NCBI RefSeq assembly: GCF_012932565.1
Contig: NZ_JABBYJ010000001.1
Location: forward strand, 1,178,001 to 1,242,000
DNA from: Sneathiella limimaris
GTDB taxonomy: Bacteria; Pseudomonadota; Alphaproteobacteria; Sneathiellales; Sneathiellaceae
Direction of reading: 5' to 3'
Length of the DNA: 64,000 nt
In this document: positions 1 to 7,808 of the stretch, in pieces
How the letters are laid out: each line of letters begins with the position of its first letter
How positions within the stretch are numbered: the stretch's first letter is position 1
The notes under the pieces: model-generated
Database searches by the model: none
What the model was told of the DNA's origin: nothing
What the model saw: the letters and a program-made list of their open reading frames with translations, nothing else
Program-made: the position numbers and the translations under genes

Positions 1-373
1 CGGCCTCTTGGCGATTGCCATTCGCTCGATCGGTTTCTGTGCAAAGCTGCTTTATGAAGCGATTGAGGAGATTGATCCCAAACAGATTGAGGCAATCTCA
101 GCGACGGGTGCTTCCCGTTGGCAGGTCATGGTTTATGGCATCGTCCCGCAAATCTTGCCAGCCTTTGCCGGGATCTCGGTTTTCCGGTGGGATATTAATA
201 TCCGCGAGTCTACCGTTCTGGGCCTTGTGGGCGCAGGCGGTATTGGTCTACAACTGCAATCCTCATTAAATGTTCTGGCTTGGCCGCAGGTTGCCCTGAT
301 CCTGATTGTGATCCTGGTTGCTGTTGTGGTCGGCGAGTGGGTTTCTGCAAAGGTGCGCGGTGCAATCATCTAA
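1..373 (+). CDS. phnE: Phosphonate-type ABC transporter permease, C-terminal part (PhnE-like)
   Basis: This is the last 123 codons of a membrane permease whose start lies before the window. The visible part has the binding-protein-dependent permease loop (EAI...GASRWQVMVYGIVPQI, the EAA-type motif that docks on the ATPase), followed by a membrane segment ending in VVVGEWVSAKVRG. The phrase RESTVLGLVGAGGIG is typical of PhnE, the inner-membrane subunit of phosphonate/phosphate-ester importers. The next gene starts inside its last codons (14-base overlap), so the two are probably translationally coupled. The substrate is not shown by this fragment. Confidence 0.85.
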   Translation, partial: GLLAIAIRSIGFCAKLLYEAIEEIDPKQIEAISATGASRWQVMVYGIVPQILPAFAGISVFRWDINIRESTVLGLVGAGGIGLQLQSSLNVLAWPQVALILIVILVAVVVGEWVSAKVRGAII

Positions 374-1298
374 CCTGTTTGAAGACCTGTTTCCCTCCTT
401 GGATGGGGAACAGGCTTTTACTCTTTATGAGGCGGTCAAGGACCGCCTTCCTTTTGCCTCTCATCCGACAAATTCGGAACGCCATTCAGGACTTCTGGAT
501 GTTGCTCCATCTGTGGATGCGTTCGTTTTTGATGCCTTTGGTGTGCTGAATGTTGGAACCACTCCAATCCCTGGCGCAAGCGATTGTATTCAGGAACTCA
601 GAAGGCTGGGGAAGAAGGTGTTTGTGCTGACAAATGCGGCCAGCTTCAACCGCAATGAGACATTTGAAAAATTCAATAAGCTGGGTTTTGATTTCACTCA
701 TGACGAACTGGTGACCAGTCGAAATGCTGCCGAACTGGATCTGGCGAGTTTCGGGCCGGAGCATTGTTGGGGTGTTGCTGCTACCGATACATTCCGGATT
801 GAGGATCTGGCCTGCCAGTCCCTTGAAATTACGGATGATCCCGAAACCTATGAAAATGTGTCAGCCTTTCTGTTTCTGTCCGTACAGAATTGGACAGAAG
901 CGCGTCAGGCGCTGCTTGAAAAATCGTTGAGCCAAAACCCGCGGCCTGTTGTCATTGCCAATCCAGATATTGTCGCGCCGCGCGGTGAGTATTTCTCGGT
1001 AGAACCTGGTTACTTCGGGCATCGGATGGATCGACATTACGGTATTGATGTTCACTTCCATGGCAAGCCGTTTCCCTCTGTCTATGACTTAGTGGAAGAG
1101 CGCCTTCAGGGATCTCAGATCGAACCTGGCCGTATTTGCATGGTCGGTGATACTTTGCATACGGATGTGCTTGGCGGGGCTGCACGGGGGTGGAAAACTG
1201 CGCTTGTCACTGATCACGGTCTCTTCAAGGGACTGGATCCAGAGCTTTATATCGACAAAAGTGGCATTCGTCCTGACTGGATGGTAGGGTCAATCTGA
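360..1298 (+). CDS. HAD-superfamily hydrolase, class IIA type
   Basis: A 312-residue HAD-like phosphatase. The nucleophile motif is near residue 48 (VFDAFGVLNVG, first Asp nucleophile; the usual second Asp is Ala-Phe-Gly here), and the C-terminal metal motif GDTLHTDVLGGA is present. The cap position between them fits class IIA enzymes (NagD/CECR5-like). The GTG start at 360 was chosen because AAAGG lies at 349-353 with good spacing; an ATG at 318 would run deep into phnE. Coupling to phnE suggests a phosphatase for a phosphorus compound brought in by that importer, but this is inference from position. The substrate is unknown. Confidence 0.8.
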   Translation: MQSSNLFEDLFPSLDGEQAFTLYEAVKDRLPFASHPTNSERHSGLLDVAPSVDAFVFDAFGVLNVGTTPIPGASDCIQELRRLGKKVFVLTNAASFNRNETFEKFNKLGFDFTHDELVTSRNAAELDLASFGPEHCWGVAATDTFRIEDLACQSLEITDDPETYENVSAFLFLSVQNWTEARQALLEKSLSQNPRPVVIANPDIVAPRGEYFSVEPGYFGHRMDRHYGIDVHFHGKPFPSVYDLVEERLQGSQIEPGRICMVGDTLHTDVLGGAARGWKTALVTDHGLFKGLDPELYIDKSGIRPDWMVGSI

Positions 1299-1341
1299 GT
1301 TTAGGATCCGTTCCCGGTTTTTCCTTGAAGGAGCAGCTCAC

Positions 1342-2007
1342 ATGATCACGCCCGCCGTTTTGGACGTTGCCCTAACCGCGTTTGTCACCCTGTTCGTCAT
1401 TATCGACCCTTTGGGGTTGTTGCCCATTTTTATCAGTGTGACCAAGGGGACAACGCTTTCACATCAGCGCCGCATGGCTATTAAGGGAACCCTGATCGGC
1501 GGTGCCATGCTGCTGTTCTTTGCTCTGCTGGGGGATAAGTTTTTAGCTCTGCTCGGGGTTAGTCTGCCCTCTTTTCGGATCGCTGGCGGTGCCATGTTGT
1601 TTTTGATGGCGCTGGAAATGGTGTTTGATAAACGCAGTAAACGCCGGGAAAGCAGTGCTGAGTCCATGCGTGATGAGATTAAGGCGCACGAGAATGAGCA
1701 TCACGCCTTTGATGATGTCTCGGTATTTCCCCTGTCTATTCCGTTGATATCGGGCCCTGGCGCCATCTCCTCTATCATGCTGCTCATGAGTGCGAACCGG
1801 GATAATCTTGTCCATCAGGGAACAGTATTGCTGGTGTTAGGTGTGGTTCTTTTGATCACCCTGATTTTATTTTTGCTCGCGCCGCGCCTTGAAAAACTGA
1901 TGGGGGTGACCTTCACACAGATTGTCTCCCGCGTGCTTGGGGTGATCCTCGGCGCACTTGCCATTCAGTACATCGTCGACGGTATCAAGTTAAGCTTCGC
2001 CATATAA
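1342..2007 (+). CDS. MarC-family integral membrane protein
   Basis: 221 residues with six hydrophobic segments and the family signature near the start (FVTLFVIIDPLGLLPIF) and middle (PLSIPLISGPGAISSIM). These fit the MarC/YhgN/SNARE-like UPF0056 family of inner-membrane proteins. The family's transport role is not settled; the old link to multiple antibiotic resistance was not confirmed in E. coli. A polar, charged loop rich in Lys, Arg and Glu sits around residues 95-125. A good ribosome site (AAGGAG) precedes the ATG. The next gene begins 4 bases after its stop, so they are probably cotranscribed. Confidence 0.85.
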   Translation: MITPAVLDVALTAFVTLFVIIDPLGLLPIFISVTKGTTLSHQRRMAIKGTLIGGAMLLFFALLGDKFLALLGVSLPSFRIAGGAMLFLMALEMVFDKRSKRRESSAESMRDEIKAHENEHHAFDDVSVFPLSIPLISGPGAISSIMLLMSANRDNLVHQGTVLLVLGVVLLITLILFLLAPRLEKLMGVTFTQIVSRVLGVILGALAIQYIVDGIKLSFAI

Positions 2008-2010
2008 ATC

Positions 2011-2523
2011 ATGACAACACGTAAACTCTCTCTGGTGGTTGCCCCAGATCCAATCTTTCGTCAGAAAGCCAAACCGGTTGCAGAGGTCACGGATGAAACC
2101 CGGGATTATGTGCGCCAGATGTTTGATATTCTTGAGACTGAGAAGGGGATCGGAATTGGTGCCAATATGGTGGGCCTGACAGAGCAGATTATTGTGATCC
2201 ATATGAAAGACGGAGGCCCAGGTGATTATCTTGCCATGATCAATCCGCAAATCCTGCAAAGCTCTGAAGAGACACAAGAGTTTGAAGAAGCGTCTTTAAG
2301 CTACCCCGGCATTTCGGCTTCGATTACCCGTCCTGCCCAAATCGAGGTTCAGTATCTGGATCAACAGGGAGAAGAGAGAACCTTAAAAGCAGATGGGTTT
2401 CTCTCCACCGTCATTCAGCATGAGATGGATTACTTGCAGGGGCGCACTTACCTTGATCACCTATCTCGCCTCAAACGCAATACGCTTCTTCGGAAATACC
2501 AAAAGCTTCGTCAAGGGCGCTAA
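2011..2523 (+). CDS. Peptide-deformylase-like protein with altered active site
   Basis: 170 residues, the normal length for peptide deformylase, and all three motif regions can be recognised, but each is changed. Motif 1 reads GIGIGANMVG (residues 46-55), with Met where the active-site Gln normally stands. Motif 2 reads EASLSYPG (93-100), with Ser95 replacing the metal-binding Cys of EGCLS/EACLS. Motif 3 reads HEMDY (137-141), with Tyr replacing the second metal-binding His of HExxH. Only one of the three metal ligands is left. By homology this is unlikely to be a working iron/zinc deformylase; it may bind peptides or ribosomes, or have a new role. It follows the marC-like gene by 3 bases. 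A true def gene must be elsewhere in the genome. Confidence 0.8.
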   Translation: MTTRKLSLVVAPDPIFRQKAKPVAEVTDETRDYVRQMFDILETEKGIGIGANMVGLTEQIIVIHMKDGGPGDYLAMINPQILQSSEETQEFEEASLSYPGISASITRPAQIEVQYLDQQGEERTLKADGFLSTVIQHEMDYLQGRTYLDHLSRLKRNTLLRKYQKLRQGR

Positions 2524-2600
2524 CCTTGATTGTGGGAAATGGCTCTCCAAGTCTAAGGAGTATCACTACATCCAAAATCCCATAACCTTGGACACATCAT

Positions 2601-3782
2601 ATGGATCAGCTATTCCAGCCCTTTACATTACCCTGCGGTCGAATTTTAAAGAACCGTATTGTCAAATCTGCGATGTCAGACTCTCTGGGAGATGGCCAGG
2701 GAAATCCTACGGAAGCCCAGATCCGGCTTTATGAGCGATGGGCGGAAGGCGGGCTTGCGGTTGCTATTATCGGTGAGGTCCAGGGAAATCCTAATTTTGC
2801 CGAAAAGCCGGGAAATCTGGTTCTTCGGCCTGATGGTGAATTGGATAAATTTCGCGAACTTGCAAGGCGTGGGTCCGTAAATGGCGCTGAGCTTTGGCTG
2901 CAGCTTGGTCATGCTGGGGCCATGTCTCATCCTCCCATCAGTACACCCAAAGGACCCAGTCCCCTTGATATCGCTGGTTTGAAATCGGACGGATACAGCC
3001 GGGCGGAACTGCAAGACGTATCTACTGAATTTGCTGCGACGGCAGCGCTTGCAAAAAAGCTCGGTTTTGGCGGCGTACAAATTCATGCGGCCCATGGTTT
3101 CTTGCTCAGTCAATTTTTGTCGCCTCTTTTTAACAAGCGGACTGATCACTATGGCGGGTCCATTGAAAATAGAATGCGCCTGTTATTAGAGGTAATTCAA
3201 CAGGTTCGCGCCGCTGTCGGTCCGGATTTTCCCATTGCCGTTAAACTGAATGCAACAGATCAGCTTGAAGGTGGTCTGGAGGAAGAGGATGCACTCAAAG
3301 TCGTCGCTGCATTGGATGCGACCTCAATTGACTTGATTGATATCAGCGGCGGCACCTATTTTCCGGGGGCAAAATCCGCATCCGACGGGCTTGGTAAGGG
3401 GCCCTATTTTTTGGATTTCGCGGCACAGGCGCGACCTTTGACAAAGAAGCCACTGATGGCGACAGGTGGTTTCAAGGACCCCCGGCAAGCCATCGATGCG
3501 GTTAAATCAGGTGCGGTCGATTTGGTTGGAATGGCACGCGCTTTCGTTCTGGATCCAGCATTTCCAAAGAAATGGCAATCAGGTGACAAAGCTCCCCTGC
3601 CGTTCCCAAGATTTACCTCTCCACCCGAGGGAGGAATTACAGCCTGGTACAGCATGCAGCTCACCCACCTCGGCGGAGATGAACCTGTTGAGGATGCTTC
3701 AACCCTTCCAGCCGCACTTCAGGCTTATGAAGCACGTGATGAAGCGCGCAATAAGCTCTGGCGGAAACGGTTCAGGTCTTAA
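2601..3782 (+). CDS. NADH:flavin oxidoreductase, Old Yellow Enzyme family
   Basis: A 393-residue FMN-binding TIM-barrel enzyme. It carries the family blocks KNRIVKSAMSD near the N-terminus, VQIHAAHGFLLSQFLSP mid-protein, NKRTDHYGGSIENR just after, and the C-terminal phosphate-binding stretch MATGGF...VDLVGMARAF. Such enzymes reduce activated C=C bonds (enals, enones, nitroalkenes) with NAD(P)H. Without the C-terminal ferredoxin/NAD domains of 2,4-dienoyl-CoA reductase it is the short form. It converges on the halogenase gene with a 4-base overlap at the stops. The exact substrate cannot be told. Confidence 0.88.
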   Translation: MDQLFQPFTLPCGRILKNRIVKSAMSDSLGDGQGNPTEAQIRLYERWAEGGLAVAIIGEVQGNPNFAEKPGNLVLRPDGELDKFRELARRGSVNGAELWLQLGHAGAMSHPPISTPKGPSPLDIAGLKSDGYSRAELQDVSTEFAATAALAKKLGFGGVQIHAAHGFLLSQFLSPLFNKRTDHYGGSIENRMRLLLEVIQQVRAAVGPDFPIAVKLNATDQLEGGLEEEDALKVVAALDATSIDLIDISGGTYFPGAKSASDGLGKGPYFLDFAAQARPLTKKPLMATGGFKDPRQAIDAVKSGAVDLVGMARAFVLDPAFPKKWQSGDKAPLPFPRFTSPPEGGITAWYSMQLTHLGGDEPVEDASTLPAALQAYEARDEARNKLWRKRFRS

Positions 3783-5521
3783 AGGATACTCGGTTCCGAA
3801 AAGTCGCTTTTTGATTTTTCCTTAGGCTTGAAACTGATATTGGGCTTGGCACTTTGCCCGCCAAACATCACTGTTGGTTGCCCGCCCATGGGTACGCCAA
3901 CCGTTGCTTTTGACGAATAAGCCGCGGCCAGATTGCCATAAGGATTTGGGGCAGCAGCAGGCTTTGCAGTACCCTCTCCCCGAAATGCCGTGAGCAATTC
4001 ATAATGACCTGGCAACTTTTTGATCAGTGCCTTTTCCCGGTTCTTCATTTGGGTAACCCGTTTGACCCAGTCTTCTTTTCGAATGAACCGCTCTGCTGGA
4101 AATGTGGTGTCCTTGAAATAATCCTTGGCAAAAAGAACTGTCTCAAAGCTCATGCGGTTGAAAAGGAACGTCCGGTCAAACGGTGTGGTTAGCGGCAGGG
4201 TATGCTGATACTCATCCAGCATCTCCGCAAGGCTGTCCGGGATTTCCATTTCCTCCCGCGCAACCCGCCAGTACTCGCTATCCTGTCGGTTGTTGATGCA
4301 GTAATGCAGGACGATGAAATCCCGAATGGATTCCATCATCCGGTCAGTTGTTTCATTAAACCGCCGCGCCAGCGATGCGGGGAAGGACATATCGGGGAAA
4401 TTGAGCAGCAGCATCTTGATGGAATTTTCAATCATATAGATGGCTGTGGATTCCAATGGTTCGATAAAGCCAGCTGACAGGCCGATCGCGATACAGTTTT
4501 TCTCCCAGGTTTTTTCCATTCCACCGATATGCACCGGAATAGCGCGGGGCTCAGCGCCTTCGCCGCGAGGGCCGAGATGAGCAAGGAACTCCGCTATGGC
4601 TTCATCATCGGATCTGAAATCGCTGGAAAAGACATAACCGGTTCCAACCCGGTTAAACAGCGGTACATTCCAGACCCACCCTGCGCCCAGTGCTGTTGAG
4701 GTTGTGCATGGCTCGATCTGGGTCACGTCTTCATGGGGAATTTGAACGGCAAGGGCCCGGTTGTTCAACAGATATTTGCTGTAATCCTGACGCTTGACAC
4801 CCAAGGCTTCATTGATGATAACCCCTTTAAAACCGGTGCAGTCAACGACAAGCTGGATGGGGTGTTCGCCATTCCGTTGCAGGGTCAGGCTGGAGACAAA
4901 CCCCTTCTCATCCAGGTTGACGGCTTCCACGTCATCAAGCACATGGTTCACGCCGCGCTCAATGGAAATGTCTCTCAGGAATTCAGCAAATTTTCCAGCA
5001 TCCAGGTGATAGGCATAATTCAGTGTTTTTTCGTAATCCCCCTGATCCAGGGTTTTGGGTCCTCTTTTTGCGCGGATGGCGCCGACACTGGCGGACAGAA
5101 CATCATCAATATTCCGTTTGCCGTTGGGGCCACCGAACTTATGAAAATGGTAGGCGGGATTTTGTCCGCCAAGCTGGGCACTGTTGCCATCAAAAGGATG
5201 AATGAAAGACGTCGCATTGCCTTTGTGATCATGGGACCAGTTGACGAAGCGCACCCCCAGCTTGAAAGAGGCGTTACAGCGCCTGAAAAATTCCCGCTCC
5301 GAAATGGCGAGACTGCGAAGCAGGTCAGACATGCTGGGCACGGTCGCTTCCCCAACGCCAATCGTCGGCACATTCGGCGATTCAATCAGCGTGATTTTGG
5401 TAGGCGATTCCTTCTTGTTGGCGTTCATGTAGCGAACAAGAAAAGCGGCCGTAAGCCAACCGGCTGTTCCGCCGCCGACGATGGTGATTTCCGTGATTGG
5501 TTCTGACACTGGTTCCCCCAT
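3779..5521 (-). CDS. Flavin-dependent halogenase (tryptophan-halogenase family)
   Basis: 580 residues. The FAD site is IVGGGTAGWLTAAF (about 14-27). The catalytic lysine of PrnA-type halogenases is matched by Lys87 in ASFKLGVRFVNW. The family WxWxIP motif appears as WVWNVP (282-287), and the active-site Glu/Ser pair as PLESTAIY (355-362; Glu357, Ser358). In PrnA the residue after the Thr is Gly; here it is Ala360. The core thus looks competent to make an enzyme-bound hypohalous acid/haloamine from FADH2, O2 and halide. The last 60 residues or so are a low-complexity Pro/Gly/Ser tail not usual in the family. It lies 54 bases behind the alpha/beta hydrolase on the same strand, so both may answer to the HxlR regulator. 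No peptide synthetase or polyketide genes are nearby, so a free small-molecule substrate is likely but unknown. A flavin reductase partner is not adjacent. Confidence 0.9.
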   Translation of the reverse strand: MGEPVSEPITEITIVGGGTAGWLTAAFLVRYMNANKKESPTKITLIESPNVPTIGVGEATVPSMSDLLRSLAISEREFFRRCNASFKLGVRFVNWSHDHKGNATSFIHPFDGNSAQLGGQNPAYHFHKFGGPNGKRNIDDVLSASVGAIRAKRGPKTLDQGDYEKTLNYAYHLDAGKFAEFLRDISIERGVNHVLDDVEAVNLDEKGFVSSLTLQRNGEHPIQLVVDCTGFKGVIINEALGVKRQDYSKYLLNNRALAVQIPHEDVTQIEPCTTSTALGAGWVWNVPLFNRVGTGYVFSSDFRSDDEAIAEFLAHLGPRGEGAEPRAIPVHIGGMEKTWEKNCIAIGLSAGFIEPLESTAIYMIENSIKMLLLNFPDMSFPASLARRFNETTDRMMESIRDFIVLHYCINNRQDSEYWRVAREEMEIPDSLAEMLDEYQHTLPLTTPFDRTFLFNRMSFETVLFAKDYFKDTTFPAERFIRKEDWVKRVTQMKNREKALIKKLPGHYELLTAFRGEGTAKPAAAPNPYGNLAAAYSSKATVGVPMGGQPTVMFGGQSAKPNISFKPKEKSKSDFSEPSIL

Positions 5522-5575
5522 TTTCCAGGACTATGGGAAAATAGTATCAGATAATAGAAATTTAGGAAAACATCA

Positions 5576-6514
5576 TTAACTAGAATTGCGCCTTAAAAAC
5601 TCTCTGCTGATCGCAATCACTTCCGGCTCCTGCAAAATGCGGTTGTGACCAAGTCCGCCGGTCCGCACGAAAACCGCATCCTGCCAGCTTTTGGCTAGCC
5701 GTTCCCCTTCTTCAAACGGGACCATCTTATCCTTCAGATCATGAAAAATGAGGGCAGGGAGTTTGTAATTTTTGGATAGGGTAGAGCCACGAACGGCGTC
5801 AAATGGCAATCCATATCGCGTGGCCAATTGTGCTTCAGCATGCCTTGTGACCTTCGCATTAAACCCGATCAGCTTGGATAACCGATAGAGGTAACCTTTC
5901 AGATCTTCTGGGGGGGCCAGATAGATCACTTTTTCAATTTGCATCCCAAAGGAAAGTGCAAGGGTGGTTGCCGCCGCCCCGTTGGAGTGAGCGATAAGCG
6001 TGTCAATGTCGCCGTATGATTTCTGAAAAGCCGCTAGTAGCCGAGCAATTGCCGGCATTGAGATGCGCTTGCCCGGTGCATTTCCATGGGCAGGAAGATC
6101 CAGGGCTATGACCTGATACCCCTCTTCCAGCAACGGATCTGCAAAGGCGGAGAGCTGCCCGGCCCGACCAGAAAGCCCGTGAACCAGAAGCGCTTTTTTG
6201 TGGCCTTGCCCAAACGTGTAGACAGCCGCGCGATGTCCTTCGTGATCAAACCAATCCTGTTTTGCACTCTTCAGCCATTGCTGTTCCTTTTGGGGGATTG
6301 AATGCCGTTGCGGCGTTTCGAATATTTTTTGCAAACGCTTGCTACCCCATCCGGTGGAGGTGGAACTCGCAAGTCGGTTAAGGGCAAGAAAAACCAAAAT
6401 ACCAAATCCCGGCTTCTTAGACTTTCGCGGCTGTTTGGAAGTTTCGCTTCGGTCGATCAAGGTGGGAAAGGGCTCTACTGCCACTTCTGGCGGGGATTGA
6501 ATATCCGTCTGCAT
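5576..6514 (-). CDS. Alpha/beta hydrolase
   Basis: A 312-residue serine hydrolase. The oxyanion/HG region is LLVHGLSGRAGQ (about 110-120), the nucleophile elbow is AHSNG with Ser177, the acid is probably the Asp in FHDLKDKMVP, and the His is in LGHNRIL near the end. There is an extra N-terminal stretch of about 85 residues with a weakly hydrophobic patch (GILVFLALNRL). It is divergent from the HxlR regulator, across paired palindromes, and upstream of the halogenase, so it is likely the first gene of a regulated two-gene operon. The substrate is unknown; ester hydrolysis or detoxification is plausible. Confidence 0.82.
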   Translation of the reverse strand: MQTDIQSPPEVAVEPFPTLIDRSETSKQPRKSKKPGFGILVFLALNRLASSTSTGWGSKRLQKIFETPQRHSIPQKEQQWLKSAKQDWFDHEGHRAAVYTFGQGHKKALLVHGLSGRAGQLSAFADPLLEEGYQVIALDLPAHGNAPGKRISMPAIARLLAAFQKSYGDIDTLIAHSNGAAATTLALSFGMQIEKVIYLAPPEDLKGYLYRLSKLIGFNAKVTRHAEAQLATRYGLPFDAVRGSTLSKNYKLPALIFHDLKDKMVPFEEGERLAKSWQDAVFVRTGGLGHNRILQEPEVIAISREFLRRNSS

Positions 6515-6530
6515 ATTTTTGCCTATAGTT

Positions 6531-6582
6531 AGTTCTAAAAAGGAACTTAATGATTATTAGATATAAGTTCTCTTTTGGAACT
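6531..6582. promoter_or_regulatory. Two tandem palindromes, likely HxlR operator
   Basis: Two 17-base elements of the same design, AGTTC-N7-GAACT, lie at 6531-6547 and 6566-6582, 35 bases apart start to start. They sit in the 93-base gap between the divergent hydrolase and HxlR genes, where both promoters must be. HxlR-family proteins (for example YodB and HypR) bind palindromes with a 7-base spacer, so this is the expected site type. The reading as operator is inference from symmetry, repetition and position. Confidence 0.7.
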
Positions 6583-6607
6583 TGTCAAACTGTGTTAGGC
6601 TTAGCTC

Positions 6608-7069
6608 ATGAAATGGAAAGATTTGCAAAATGAAGACTGCCCGGTAGCAAGGGGACTATCCGTTATGGGGGATCGCTGGACCCTCCTTCTGCTTCGGGAC
6701 TGTTTTCTCGGGGTGCGCCGGTTCGATGATTTCCAGAAAAATCTCGGGGTTACCCGCCATGTGCTGGCGGATCGCTTGAAGCTTCTCTGTGATCGCGGGG
6801 TATTGGAAAAAAGGCCCTATCAGGATCGCCCGAAACGCTATGAATATAAACTGACGGAGAAGGGGAAGGCCTTCTTTCCGGTCTTGATGACGCTCATCAA
6901 CTGGGCTGATGAAGAATTCCCCACCGACAGTTCCTCACCCTATGAGTTTGTTGCTCGTGACACAGGTAAAAAACTGAAGCCGGAATTGACGGATGCCAAT
7001 ACTGGGGAGCGGCTGGAGCTGCGGAATATCATTCGCAAGGTGAGCGGACAGACCGAAGAAGTCTCCTAA
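6608..7069 (+). CDS. HxlR-family transcriptional regulator
   Basis: 153 residues, winged helix-turn-helix of the HxlR type: conserved start EDCPVARGLSVMGDRWTLLLLR with the family cysteine at residue 11, then FDDFQKNLGVTRHVLADRLK as recognition region and a YELT-like wing (YEYKLTEKG). The N-terminal Cys is the redox or electrophile sensor in several family members, so sensing a reactive quinone, aldehyde or hypohalous stress is possible but not proven. The tail of about 50 residues after the HTH domain is longer than in the smallest members. It is divergent from the hydrolase/halogenase pair, which it probably controls together with itself. Its stop overlaps the hmuV stop by 4 bases. Confidence 0.88.
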   Translation: MKWKDLQNEDCPVARGLSVMGDRWTLLLLRDCFLGVRRFDDFQKNLGVTRHVLADRLKLLCDRGVLEKRPYQDRPKRYEYKLTEKGKAFFPVLMTLINWADEEFPTDSSSPYEFVARDTGKKLKPELTDANTGERLELRNIIRKVSGQTEEVS

Positions 7070-7806
7070 AGGTGTACCCGTTCTTTCGGGATCTCATAGA
7101 GGCTGCTGACCTTTTCAACCGTCAACACCTCTTCTGTCGCGCCGGAGGCAAAATCCTGCCCATGCCGAAGGAGTTGAACCCGATCGCACACCTGCCGCGC
7201 CAGGTGCAGATCATGGAGCACGACGCAGATAGCGTAATTTCGCTGTTGAGCCAAATCCCGACAGAGATCAAACAAATGGAACTGGTGTTTCAGATCCAGG
7301 GCAGATGTGGGCTCATCCAAAAACAGAAGCGCGCCGTCCTGCTCCCACAGCTGGGCAAGCACGCGAGCCATATGGACACGTTGCTGCTCCCCACCTGACA
7401 GGCTGGTAAATTGTCGATCCGCTAGATGCAAGACATCCGTTAGCTTCAGGGCTTCCCGCGCAATATCCAGATCCTTCTCGCTATGACCAAGACCGCTTTG
7501 CTGTCCTCGGCCCATACTGGCAATTTCCAGCACTTTAAAAGGGAAGTTCAGGGTGATGTTTTGGGTTAGAACCGCTCTTTTATGAGAGAGATCCTCCAGT
7601 GCATAATCATTAAGGGGTTGGTCCAGCAGATAGATCTCACCACTTGTCGGTTGATGATATCCGGACAGGCATTTGAGCAGGGTGGATTTTCCCGCTCCAT
7701 TGGGTCCCAGAATGCCGAAGATCTGGCCTCTGTTCACTTCAACGGAGATATCGACAAGGATCTCCTTTCCGGCAATCTGGAAAGAGAGATTTTGGGCACG
7801 CAACAT
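7066..7806 (-). CDS. hmuV: Haem ABC transporter ATP-binding protein
   Basis: 246 residues: Walker A GPNGAGKST (34-42), signature LSGGEQQR, Walker B LLFLDEPTSALD, and an H-loop in VVLHDLHLA. The gene order directly after the haem permease and the length match HmuV, which powers import of haem across the inner membrane. The start is set at the ATG at 7806, two bases after the hmuU stop; longer readings would run into hmuU. It is the last gene of the haem operon and converges on the HxlR gene. Confidence 0.92.
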   Translation of the reverse strand: MLRAQNLSFQIAGKEILVDISVEVNRGQIFGILGPNGAGKSTLLKCLSGYHQPTSGEIYLLDQPLNDYALEDLSHKRAVLTQNITLNFPFKVLEIASMGRGQQSGLGHSEKDLDIAREALKLTDVLHLADRQFTSLSGGEQQRVHMARVLAQLWEQDGALLFLDEPTSALDLKHQFHLFDLCRDLAQQRNYAICVVLHDLHLARQVCDRVQLLRHGQDFASGATEEVLTVEKVSSLYEIPKERVHL

Positions 7807-7808
7807 AA

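Noticed and set aside
4733-5506. A 257-codon open frame on the + strand opposite the halogenase gene
   Set aside because: It lies wholly inside the halogenase gene in antisense and has no recognisable protein features. The halogenase frame carries all conserved motifs.
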